Part shown: positions 7,079-13,686 of the stretch, one piece after another
How the letters are laid out: each line of letters begins with the position of its first letter
Position numbering within the stretch: position 1 is the stretch's first letter
Virus record (IMG/VR): IMGVR_UViG_3300008113_000485
Location: 1 to 29,839 of that record
Direction: 5' to 3' (one strand)
DNA: 29,839 nucleotides
Source: a virus
Translations under genes and position numbers: made by a program
Notes under the pieces: model-generated
Told to the model about the DNA's origin: nothing
What the model saw: the letters and a program-made list of their open reading frames with translations, nothing else
Databases searched by the model: none

Positions 7079-7942
7079 ATGGCAGATAAAAACTTACTAG
7101 CACAGATGCTAGAGAACTTGGTCAACAACGATCAAGCTAAAGCAGAAGAATTATTCCACGAGTATGTAGTTGCAAAATCTCGTGAAATCTACGAAGATCT
7201 TATTGAATCTGAAATCGAAGATGAAGATGATAAGGAAGTAGATGAAGCAGCTGATGACGAAGAAGCTGAAGAAGACAAAGTAGACGAAGCATCCGATGAC
7301 GAAGAAGCCGACGAAGATAAAATGGACGAAAATTTCGAAGATATCGCATATGAAGGTGATGACGAAATGGGCGGTGACCCAACTGACGACCTAGAAGCTG
7401 AATTGGGCGACGAAGAAGAAATGGACGACGAAGAAAAGTCCGAAGACGAGCTATTCATGGATTTAGAATCCATTGTTGACGAATTACAAGCTAAGTTCGA
7501 CGAATTAAAGGGCGGTGACGACATGGGCGGTAACGACATGGGCGACAATGCAATGAAAGACGATTTTGATCTAGCAACTGTACGTGAATATGTTGAGAAA
7601 GTTCCAGCAGGCCATGGCGCAGAAAAGAAAGGTCAAGGCGAAAAAGCTGACAATACAAAGTCTATCGTAGCTGGCAAGAATGATATGGGCGGTACAACTG
7701 CTAATATCCTAAGCGGCAAAAACGGTAGTGACGCAGGCGAAGCTGGTTCCGCAGGCGGTCAACTAAAAGGTAATGGTTTGTTGAAAGGTAATCCACAGTT
7801 ACAAGACGGTGGTAATGTAAATACTCCTGGCGCAAAGAATGGTAATGCATTCTCTAAGAAAGAACCAGGACACGGCGCAGAAAAGAAAGGCGCTGGCGAA
7901 ACTGCTGACAACAAGCAAAGTCTTTTCCGTGGTCGTAGATAA
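7079..7942 (+). CDS. Acidic prohead core protein (gp67/gp68-like)
   Basis: The 287-aa protein has three parts. A helical N-terminus (residues 1-43, MADKNLLAQMLENLVNN through a LFHEYVVAKSREI motif) resembles the start of gp67-type core proteins. A very acidic Asp/Glu tract follows (about 45-165). The C-terminus is Gly/Asn/Lys-rich and carries the motif GHGAEKKGxGExADN twice (about 178 and 262), ending in basic FRGRR. Acidic tracts of this kind are typical of scaffold-core components that fill the prohead and are degraded by gp21 before packaging. It has a strong ribosome site and lies directly upstream of protease, scaffold and capsid genes. The role is well supported by context, but the exact T4 counterpart is not. 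Confidence 0.72.
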   Translation: MADKNLLAQMLENLVNNDQAKAEELFHEYVVAKSREIYEDLIESEIEDEDDKEVDEAADDEEAEEDKVDEASDDEEADEDKMDENFEDIAYEGDDEMGGDPTDDLEAELGDEEEMDDEEKSEDELFMDLESIVDELQAKFDELKGGDDMGGNDMGDNAMKDDFDLATVREYVEKVPAGHGAEKKGQGEKADNTKSIVAGKNDMGGTTANILSGKNGSDAGEAGSAGGQLKGNGLLKGNPQLQDGGNVNTPGAKNGNAFSKKEPGHGAEKKGAGETADNKQSLFRGRR

Positions 7943-7955
7943 TTAGGACGAAACG

Positions 7956-8588
7956 GTGAAAAAATTTACTCTAGCAGAACATTTAAGTTACGATCAGGCT
8001 AAGATTGTCTTGGAGAGCGAAGAAGGTGCAGACGGCAAGAAGTCGCTGCATTTAAACGGTATTTGCATTCAAGGAGACATCCGAAATGCAAACCAACGTG
8101 TTTATTCTTCTCAAGAAATTGGCAGGGCTGTCAAAACGCTCAACGAGCAGATCGCTGGTGGTTACTCTGTGCTAGGTGAAGTTGATCATCCGGAAGATTT
8201 ACGCATCAACTTGGATCGAGTCAGTCACATGATTACAAAAATGTGGATGGATGGTCCAAACGGCTACGGAAAACTAAAACTACTTCCGACTCCAATGGGA
8301 CAGTTAATTCAGTCTATGTTGGAAGCGGGAGTCAAGTTGGGTGTATCGAGTAGAGGTTCAGGCGAAGTAGACGGGGAAGGTAATGTTCAAGGTTTTGAAA
8401 TTATTACCGTTGACGTAGTAGCACAACCAAGCGCCCCGGGAGCTTACCCAACTCCAGTTTATGAACACTTGATGAATAATACAGGTGGATATCAGGCATT
8501 TAAAATAGCAAAAGAAGTCCAAGGCGACCCAAAGGCACAGCAATACATAGCAGAGAGCTTGATGAAAATCATCAAGGGTCTCAGATAA
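7956..8588 (+). CDS. 21: gp21 prohead core protein protease
   Basis: This 210-aa protein is the T4-type prohead maturation protease. His78 in GEVDHPED and Ser131/Ser132 in GVSSRG are the likely catalytic residues of the herpesvirus-like fold, and VDVVAQPSAPGAYP near residue 165 is the typical strand after the active site. In T4, gp21 matures the head by cutting scaffold, core and capsid proteins at (I/L)xE sites. The gene begins with GTG at 7956, 13 bases after the core gene, with AGGAC as ribosome site. Length is close to T4 gp21 (212 aa). Confidence 0.95.
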   Translation: MKKFTLAEHLSYDQAKIVLESEEGADGKKSLHLNGICIQGDIRNANQRVYSSQEIGRAVKTLNEQIAGGYSVLGEVDHPEDLRINLDRVSHMITKMWMDGPNGYGKLKLLPTPMGQLIQSMLEAGVKLGVSSRGSGEVDGEGNVQGFEIITVDVVAQPSAPGAYPTPVYEHLMNNTGGYQAFKIAKEVQGDPKAQQYIAESLMKIIKGLR

Positions 8589-8605
8589 CCAAGTAGGAGA
8601 ATCAC

Positions 8606-9700
8606 ATGCTAGATATCGTAAAACAATTGTTTGAGAACAATGTGATTTCCGAAGAAATCAAATCGGAAATTGAATCAGCTTGGGAAGGCAGAATTCAAGA
8701 AACCCGTGAACAAGTCACCGCAACATTACGTGAAGAATTTGCTCAGAAGTATGAGCACGATAAGTCCGCAATGGTAGAAGCTGTAGAAGGCATGCTAACA
8801 GACCGCTTACAAGCAGAGTTAGCTGAATTCGCAGAAGATCGCCAGGGCCTGATCGAAGCAAAAACAAAATACGCAAAGAAAATGAAGAAAGATACCGAAG
8901 CAATGGAATCTTTCATTATGAATAACTTGGGTAAAGAGCTTGCTGAATTGCATGAAGATCGTAAAGCAGTTGCAGGTAACGTGGCAAAATTAGAATCTTT
9001 TATTGTGGACACTCTAGCGAAAGAAATCGCAGAATTCCACGCTGATAAGAAAGACCTAGCAGAAACTAAAGTACGTTTAGTACGTGAAAGCAGAGCTAAG
9101 TTTGAACAAGTTAGAAAAGATTTCGTCAGTCGTTCAGCTAAAATCATCGAAGAAACAGTCTCAAAAGGCTTGCGTTCTGAAATGACTCAGTTGAAAGAAG
9201 ATATTAATGCTGCTCGTAAAAACGACTTTGGTCGCAGAATTTTTGAATCTTTCGCAAGTGAATTTGCAGCAAGTCATCTAAATGAAAAATCTGAAACAGC
9301 AAAACTATTAAAAGTAGTTGCGCAAAAAGAAATAGAATTAGAAGAAGCGGCAAAAATTGTTGCAGACACAGAAAAATTAGTAGAAAGCAAAAATGCTGAA
9401 CTACGCATTGCTAAAGACATAAGCACACGCAAGGAAGTTATGAACGAATTGCTAGGTCCATTGTCTGGTGACAAGCGTTCAGTAATGGGCGAACTACTAG
9501 AATCAGTACAAACAGATAAGCTACATGCAGCTTTTGACAAGTACATCACATCAGTAATGAATGGTGGTGCTCCAGTCAAGAAAGCATTAACAGAGGCTAA
9601 AGAAATAACAGGCGACAAAAAACAGGCACAATCTATCAGTGGTGAGGAAAGAACCGCTGAGATTTTTGACATCCGCAGGCTTGCGGGACTAAAAGTTTAA
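8606..9700 (+). CDS. 22: gp22 major prohead scaffolding protein
   Basis: This 364-aa, highly charged, almost wholly helical protein lies between protease and capsid genes, the position of T4 gp22 (269 aa). The N-terminus MLDIVKQLFENNVISEEIKS and the C-terminal ISGEERTAEIFDIRRLAGL fit the family. Three copies of a repeat are visible: EGMLTDRLQAELAEF (61-75), ESFIMNNLGKELAEL (101-115) and ESFIVDTLAKEIAEF (130-144), which may explain the extra length. The scaffold forms the core around which gp23 assembles and is removed by gp21. A strong GTAGGAG ribosome site precedes the ATG. Confidence 0.92.
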   Translation: MLDIVKQLFENNVISEEIKSEIESAWEGRIQETREQVTATLREEFAQKYEHDKSAMVEAVEGMLTDRLQAELAEFAEDRQGLIEAKTKYAKKMKKDTEAMESFIMNNLGKELAELHEDRKAVAGNVAKLESFIVDTLAKEIAEFHADKKDLAETKVRLVRESRAKFEQVRKDFVSRSAKIIEETVSKGLRSEMTQLKEDINAARKNDFGRRIFESFASEFAASHLNEKSETAKLLKVVAQKEIELEEAAKIVADTEKLVESKNAELRIAKDISTRKEVMNELLGPLSGDKRSVMGELLESVQTDKLHAAFDKYITSVMNGGAPVKKALTEAKEITGDKKQAQSISGEERTAEIFDIRRLAGLKV

Positions 9701-9711
9701 GGAGAACTATA

Positions 9712-9804
9712 ATGTCACAATTACTCGAGTCACGCTGGTCGGAAACCAAAGAAGCTCTTTTAGAAGGTCTTCAAGAATGCCTACCGTTATTGCTAACGAG
9801 TTAG
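9712..9804 (+). pseudogene. 23: Out-of-frame N-terminal remnant of gene 23
   Basis: After a strong AAGGAG ribosome site, the ATG at 9712 opens a 30-aa frame beginning MSQLLESRWSETKEALLEGL and ending at a TAG at 9802-9804. MSQLL plus a charged helix is the usual start of capsid proteins in aquatic T4-like phages. After about 21 residues the frame departs, and the capsid body continues in another frame from 9777. The segment normally between them, including the usual gp21 cleavage region, is absent. Either a deletion changed the frame or the contig is wrong here. Confidence 0.7.
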
Positions 9805-10736
9805 TAGGTGTACAACCAATGACTGGCCCAGTTGGTCAAATCCACACTCTACGTGTTCGCTACAGCGACGCAAGTGAATTTGCTGCTGGTACAGAAGCAT
9901 TGAGCCCATTCCAAATCGCTCAAGGTTATTCTGCTAACTCATCTAGCGCAACTGCTAGAGCAGCTTCTACAGCCGCTCTTGAAGGTGTAGCTGGTAACAA
10001 GTTAAGCATTCAAATCTTGAAGCAAACAGTTGAAGCCAAGACACGTAAATTGTCAGCTCGCTGGACATTTGAAGCTGCACAAGATGCACAAGCCCAACAA
10101 GGTATTGACATCGAAGCAGAAATCATGGCTGCTCTTGCACAAGAGATCACAGCTGAGATCGACCAAGAAGTTATTGGTAGCTTGAATAGCTTGGCTGGAA
10201 CTGTATTGACTTATGATCAAAACACAGTTTCTGGTACAGCTACTTTCGTTGGTGATGAGCATGCTGCTTTGGCTGTTCAAATCAACCGTGCTGCTAACTT
10301 GATTGCTCAACGTACACGTCGTGGTGCTGGTAACTATGCAGTTCTAAGCCCAACAACATTGACAATTCTTCAGTCTGCTACTACTAGCGCATTTGCTCGT
10401 ACAACAGAAGGTACATTCGAAGCACCTACAAACACCAAGTTTGTTGGTACATTGAACGGTGCTATGAAGGTGTATGTAAACAGCTACGCATCTAGCGATG
10501 ACGTATTGATCGGATACAAAGGTGCTTCAGAATCTGATGCTCCTGCATTCTACTGCCCATACATCCCATTGATGTCAAGTGGTGTTGTATTAGATCCATC
10601 AACTTTCGAACCAGTCGTATCATTCATGACACGTTATGGTTATGTTGAGTTGACAAATACAGCGTCGTCTCTAGGTAACGCTGCTGACTATCTAGCTAAA
10701 GTTGCTGTAACAACAGCCAACTTGAAGTTTGCTTAA
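9777..10736 (+). CDS. 23: gp23 major capsid protein, N-terminally truncated as assembled
   Basis: The 319-aa frame carries the body of T4-type gp23: GVQPMTGPVGQIHTLRVRY at the start, AKTRKLSARWTFEAAQDAQ, EIDQEVIGSL, QRTRRGAGNY, LNGAMKVYVNSYAS, DDVLIGYKG, FYCPYIPL and VVSFMTRYGYVEL. It would form the hexamers of the capsid shell. In T4 the GVQPM motif lies near residue 112, after a cleaved leader; here it is residue 11, so the leader and part of the mature N-terminus are missing. The first in-frame ATG (9777) lies inside the 30-aa remnant frame and has a possible AGAAGG ribosome site nine bases upstream, so coupled translation of a headless form is conceivable. Downstream is a strong terminator. 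Confidence 0.93.
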   Translation: MPTVIANELVGVQPMTGPVGQIHTLRVRYSDASEFAAGTEALSPFQIAQGYSANSSSATARAASTAALEGVAGNKLSIQILKQTVEAKTRKLSARWTFEAAQDAQAQQGIDIEAEIMAALAQEITAEIDQEVIGSLNSLAGTVLTYDQNTVSGTATFVGDEHAALAVQINRAANLIAQRTRRGAGNYAVLSPTTLTILQSATTSAFARTTEGTFEAPTNTKFVGTLNGAMKVYVNSYASSDDVLIGYKGASESDAPAFYCPYIPLMSSGVVLDPSTFEPVVSFMTRYGYVELTNTASSLGNAADYLAKVAVTTANLKFA

Positions 10737-10762
10737 TCAGTAGAGTTCATAGTAACTAATTC

Positions 10763-10786
10763 AAAAAGGCTCTTCGGAGCCTTTTT
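10763..10786 (+). terminator. UUCG-loop intrinsic terminator after gene 23
   Basis: A perfect 10-bp stem (AAAAAGGCTC paired with GAGCCTTTTT) encloses a TTCG tetraloop, and the 3' arm itself gives the T run. UUCG-capped hairpins are the classic strong T4 terminators. It lies 27 bases after the capsid stop and closes the head operon. The A run also makes it potentially active on the - strand. Confidence 0.9.
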
Positions 10787-10792
10787 GTTTGA

Positions 10793-10800
10793 CTTAAATA
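10793..10800 (+). promoter_or_regulatory. Late promoter-like CTTAAATA after the gp23 terminator
   Basis: CTTAAATA follows the terminator by seven bases and ends five bases before the GTG at 10805, so a transcript from it would start at about the start codon. The placement right after a terminator supports a promoter; the sequence match is partial. Confidence 0.35.
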
Positions 10801-10804
10801 CCAA

Positions 10805-11071
10805 GTGAAGATAGAATCAGACAAAGACTTTAGTAATCTACAAACGCAATTTGCAGACTGGCGTAAACGTTTTCCTATGTTTACACATGATGTAAAGCAA
10901 ATAGAACACATGGTAAACGATCGTATACAGGCACACAGCAAACATCTTGTAAACTACAGACAAACCCACAGTAAAAGTCATTTAGAAAAAGCACAATTAG
11001 AAATAGATGCTATTAACCAAATATTAAACACAGTTGAAAAAATTGAGTTGATGGCAATGATAGCACGTTGA
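10805..11071 (+). CDS. Small helical protein of unknown function downstream of gp23
   Basis: The 88-aa product begins MKIESDKDFSNLQTQFADWR and ends EKIELMAMIAR. It is charged and helical throughout, with aromatic and His residues (RFPMFTHDVKQIEHMV), and has no Cys. I do not recognise a family. The GTG at 10805 is the first start in frame after the terminator and has no ribosome site. It stands alone between the UUCG terminator and a late promoter that overlaps its TGA (11070-11077), so it can be expressed separately from capsid genes. Confidence 0.6.
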   Translation: MKIESDKDFSNLQTQFADWRKRFPMFTHDVKQIEHMVNDRIQAHSKHLVNYRQTHSKSHLEKAQLEIDAINQILNTVEKIELMAMIAR

Positions 11072-11077
11072 TAAATA
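11070..11077 (+). promoter_or_regulatory. Late promoter GATAAATA before the fibre/structural block
   Basis: GATAAATAC overlaps the stop of the preceding gene and lies 88 bases before the ATG at 11165. The form is identical to the boxes at 1183 and 23762. Confidence 0.6.
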
Positions 11078-11164
11078 CAATGTCTATTAAAGAACTTGCA
11101 TAGGGCAAGACTTATGGGGTAACCATCCTCGTAGACCTAAAACGTCATATTAAGGAGAAACAAA
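11078..11164 (+). other. Untranslated leader with two small hairpins
   Basis: This non-coding stretch holds CTTGC/GCAAG (11095-11109, five-base loop) and ATGG/CCAT (11114-11126). It ends with a strong AAGGAG ribosome site at about 11152. A seven-codon ATG frame inside (11080-11103) has no ribosome site. The long structured leader resembles the one at 16299-16398 in layout, though not in sequence. Confidence 0.4.
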
Positions 11165-11617
11165 ATGGGACGTCCATTAAGAAAAGATGTAAGAGGTACT
11201 GATGTAATTAACACGCCAGCATCTACAGCAACTGGCATTACAGTATCATTTTACGACGGTTCAACAAATCAAACCGACGGCATTATTATTAAACAACGCG
11301 GTGCAAATTCATTTGTAGTTGCTCGTATTGGTACACCAGGTACTACTTTTGTTTGTAAGTTGGTAGATACAACACCAAACGCAGCAGGCGAAATGCTAAT
11401 GCGAGGTTCGACTACTGGCCAATTAGACGCAGCGTTAGTTCCTATTGCAAAACTTTCACGTAGACTAGCTTACGGTTTTCCGTCAAGCCCAGTACTAAGT
11501 GGCGGATTTAACCGCGGCGAAGACTCAAATGCTTCTACAAATCATGATGCTACTCGTTACACTTGGTATTTAGAAAGCGATTCGTCAGCTGATTATATTG
11601 TTCTAACAGCAATTTAA
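11165..11617 (+). CDS. Virion structural protein, MGRP-type
   Basis: This 150-aa beta-rich protein starts MGRPLRKDVRGTDVI. It resembles small unassigned virion proteins of aquatic T4-like phages that begin MGRP followed by a basic segment, a recall-based comparison. It includes DGIIIKQRGANSFVVARIG and ends YTWYLESDSSADYIVLTAI. It has no membrane segment or signal. The upstream leader and strong ribosome site (AAGGAG) suggest abundant late synthesis, as expected for a virion component. It heads the run of structural genes reaching to 18173. Confidence 0.62.
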   Translation: MGRPLRKDVRGTDVINTPASTATGITVSFYDGSTNQTDGIIIKQRGANSFVVARIGTPGTTFVCKLVDTTPNAAGEMLMRGSTTGQLDAALVPIAKLSRRLAYGFPSSPVLSGGFNRGEDSNASTNHDATRYTWYLESDSSADYIVLTAI

Positions 11618-11631
11618 TTTAAGGAACTAGT

Positions 11632-12726
11632 ATGGGACAGGTTGTACAAGTTAACGGCGATTATACGATTAAGGCCAAGCAAGGGTCTAACATTATTTTT
11701 GATGTTGGAACTGGGCCTGAAGCCGGTAACGTTAAGATAACTGGCAACCTGACCGTTGTTGGCGAAACATTAATTGTTCAAACAACAGATTTAGCTGTAG
11801 AAGATAACATCATTACTCTTAACAGAGGTGAAGCAGGATCCGGAGTTACTAAAATACTTTCAGGTATTGAAATTGATCGAGGACTATTAGCCAACACTTC
11901 TTTTATATACGATGAATCCACACAAAGTTGGCAAATTGCTGAAGGCTCAACCGAACTAGGTTTTAATAATTTTTCTAATAGTTCATTACGATTAAAAACA
12001 TTGTTAACCTCTATGGACGAAGACGAAGGCGATTTAACTTTATTTGCCGAGGCAGGTAATACTGGAGTTTTAAAAGTTGGCGGCGCAGCGTTATATAACG
12101 AGCGAGTTACCAATGATAACGATATTCCAAATAAGAGATATGTTGACCTTGCTATTCAAACTAATCCAACATTTCAAATTCGTTCACCTGGTGCGCTAGT
12201 TGGAGTACCAGAAAGCCAAGTAAAAGGAGATACTCGTGTTGTAGCATTTGACTTCAGTGCAACATATGACGAGGCATTATTCCCAATCGGGCCGTTTACT
12301 GATTCTGGCGACTTACCAAGTGAAAGTTTTGTTGCACTACTAGTTGATAATCAATTGGTTGGATCGGTGTTTGTTAACAGATTTAACGTTGCCGGTCTAA
12401 CATTTTGGCAAGAGGATCCAAGCTATCCAGGCCAAGCACCTGCTTCTATAATTCAAACAACCGGAACTGACGGAAATTTAAAATTAGAAACCAACGGTCC
12501 GGGAAAAGTTGAGATAACTAATGCTATACAGTTTAATGATAACCAAGGATATAATGAAGATGGTGGCCCAACAGCATTTCCATTACAAAGTGTAATATAC
12601 GGCGGAAAAATTGGAGCTGGAAATACCGGAATATATGTTTCGGCACAGAATTTTAATAGTACAAACATACAAAGAAGTGAATTGATCAGCAAAAAGAAAG
12701 CTTTACTTTTTAGTATGTTATTTTAA
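11632..12726 (+). CDS. Fibre-like virion protein
   Basis: The 364-aa protein begins MGQVVQVNGDYTIKAKQG and runs into beta repeats of the form VKITGNLTVVGETLIV, followed by TTDLAVEDNIITLNRGE, a pattern common in trimeric phage fibres. The motif DNDIPNKRYVDLAI (about residue 160) is a typical hinge before a distal fibre domain. The C-terminal half has LVDNQLVGSVFVNRF and ends with a short Lys-rich SKKKALLFSMLF. It starts 15 bases after the previous gene with AAGGA as ribosome site. A receptor-binding or decoration role is inferred from composition only. Confidence 0.68.
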   Translation: MGQVVQVNGDYTIKAKQGSNIIFDVGTGPEAGNVKITGNLTVVGETLIVQTTDLAVEDNIITLNRGEAGSGVTKILSGIEIDRGLLANTSFIYDESTQSWQIAEGSTELGFNNFSNSSLRLKTLLTSMDEDEGDLTLFAEAGNTGVLKVGGAALYNERVTNDNDIPNKRYVDLAIQTNPTFQIRSPGALVGVPESQVKGDTRVVAFDFSATYDEALFPIGPFTDSGDLPSESFVALLVDNQLVGSVFVNRFNVAGLTFWQEDPSYPGQAPASIIQTTGTDGNLKLETNGPGKVEITNAIQFNDNQGYNEDGGPTAFPLQSVIYGGKIGAGNTGIYVSAQNFNSTNIQRSELISKKKALLFSMLF

Positions 12727-12735
12727 GAGACAACT

Positions 12736-13134
12736 ATGATATATAGCACACGAATAACAAACGCAACAACTGATACAATAGTGTATACTAGTTCTACTAC
12801 TGGTGCTGCTGTTGGTGGTCTTATAGAATCAGCAGACACTGCGATTACTAATATTATACTTTGTAACACAGGAACTCCGGATTCTACAGACGAAAATGTA
12901 AATACAGTTTCTGTTACTATATATTTGCTAAATGCCGATGTCAGTCTTACTCCGTCGGTGTCTAACACAATTGTCAGCAATTTGATTGTTCCTGCTGGCG
13001 AAACAATATTTTTTAGCGACGAACGAATTGTATTACGAGGTACTTCGGTAAATGCAAGAGGCAGCGACAAAGTTGTTGTAAGAGCTAGTGCTGCTAATTT
13101 AATTACTGTAACGGTGAGTGCATTAATTGTATGA
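12736..13134 (+). CDS. Small beta-rich virion protein, paralogue of the protein at 17456
   Basis: The 132-aa protein is Thr/Ser/Val-rich and predicted beta. It follows the pattern TNIILCNTG – VTIYLLNADV – SNLIVPAGETIFF – DKVVVRAS – ITVTVSALIV. The same order of elements is found in the protein at 17456-17791 (VIGCNLA – IDVYITEA – LVIPPSTAVKL – LDVVLSYVEI), so the two are probably paralogues. Its stop overlaps the next start (ATGA at 13131-13134), indicating coupled translation. No function can be assigned beyond probable virion component. Confidence 0.62.
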   Translation: MIYSTRITNATTDTIVYTSSTTGAAVGGLIESADTAITNIILCNTGTPDSTDENVNTVSVTIYLLNADVSLTPSVSNTIVSNLIVPAGETIFFSDERIVLRGTSVNARGSDKVVVRASAANLITVTVSALIV

Positions 13135-13640
13135 GGTTCCTTAAATCAAAAGCTCTTTCTAAATATAGTCCAACAGATCAAACTCTGTTTAGTAATTCTG
13201 CAGGTCGTGCAGTAATGAGTGGCAAAGGTGCGCTGCGACTACCGAAAGGAACAACAGCCCAACGTCCGGACCTTACAGGCGTAAGGGTTCTTGGTGGAGC
13301 ATACGGTTATATTCGTTATAACACAGATTTAAATGCCATTGAAGCCTACGTGGGAGACGGTGTTTATAGTTCTTGGGAAATTGTTAGAGAAGCAGCAACT
13401 GAAACAGTTACTAGACAAAAAATTGAAACAGCAGACGGGTTAGTATCATCGTTTGGACCGCTCGATTCAATTCCTGCAGATGCCAAAAACATCATAGTCT
13501 ACGTAGAAAACGTATTTCAACATGGTGGCGAAAACTATAATATTGATACCAGCACATACCCAGGACAGGCGTGGATTCAATTTGCCAGCCCTGTGCCAAT
13601 GGGCAAACCTATTTGGATCTATTACGGCATAACTAACTAA
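13131..13640 (+). CDS. Virion protein with RYNTD module
   Basis: The 169-aa protein starts MRFLKSKALSKYSPTDQ. In its middle is the module LPKGTTAQRPDL followed by YGYIRYNTDLNAIEAYVGD and SWEIV, which recurs near the C-termini of the fibre-like proteins at 15103 and 16399. The remainder (IIVYVENVFQHGGENY, then WIYYG) looks like a beta sandwich. It is coupled to the previous gene by an ATGA overlap. The repeated module suggests a shared assembly or trimerisation element. Function is otherwise unknown. Confidence 0.62.
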   Translation: MRFLKSKALSKYSPTDQTLFSNSAGRAVMSGKGALRLPKGTTAQRPDLTGVRVLGGAYGYIRYNTDLNAIEAYVGDGVYSSWEIVREAATETVTRQKIETADGLVSSFGPLDSIPADAKNIIVYVENVFQHGGENYNIDTSTYPGQAWIQFASPVPMGKPIWIYYGITN

Positions 13641-13651
13641 CAGCCAAAACA

Positions 13652-13685
13652 GGTAAATATACGTATCAAAGAATTGGAGATACGT
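13652..13685 (+). promoter_or_regulatory. Late promoter-like GGTAAATA and inverted repeat over a start site
   Basis: GGTAAATA lies at 13652-13659. Directly after it, ACGTATC (13661-13667) and GATACGT (13679-13685) form a perfect 7-bp inverted repeat with an 11-base loop. The 3' arm covers the end of the GGAG ribosome site and touches the start codon at 13687. It could hide the start in read-through mRNA but would be missing from a transcript started at this box. Confidence 0.35.
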
Positions 13686-13686
13686 G

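Noticed and set aside
7041-7100. Short ATG frame (MYDSLPIFKEN) in the leader before the core gene
   Set aside because: Only 19 codons, no ribosome site of its own, and overlaps the real start in another frame.
7189-7548. Long - strand open frame opposite the acidic core gene
   Set aside because: It is a Ser-rich mirror of GAA/GAC-rich coding sequence on the other strand, with low complexity and no ribosome site.
11080-11103. Seven-codon frame MSIKELA in the leader before 11165
   Set aside because: No ribosome site. A leader peptide is possible but nothing supports it.
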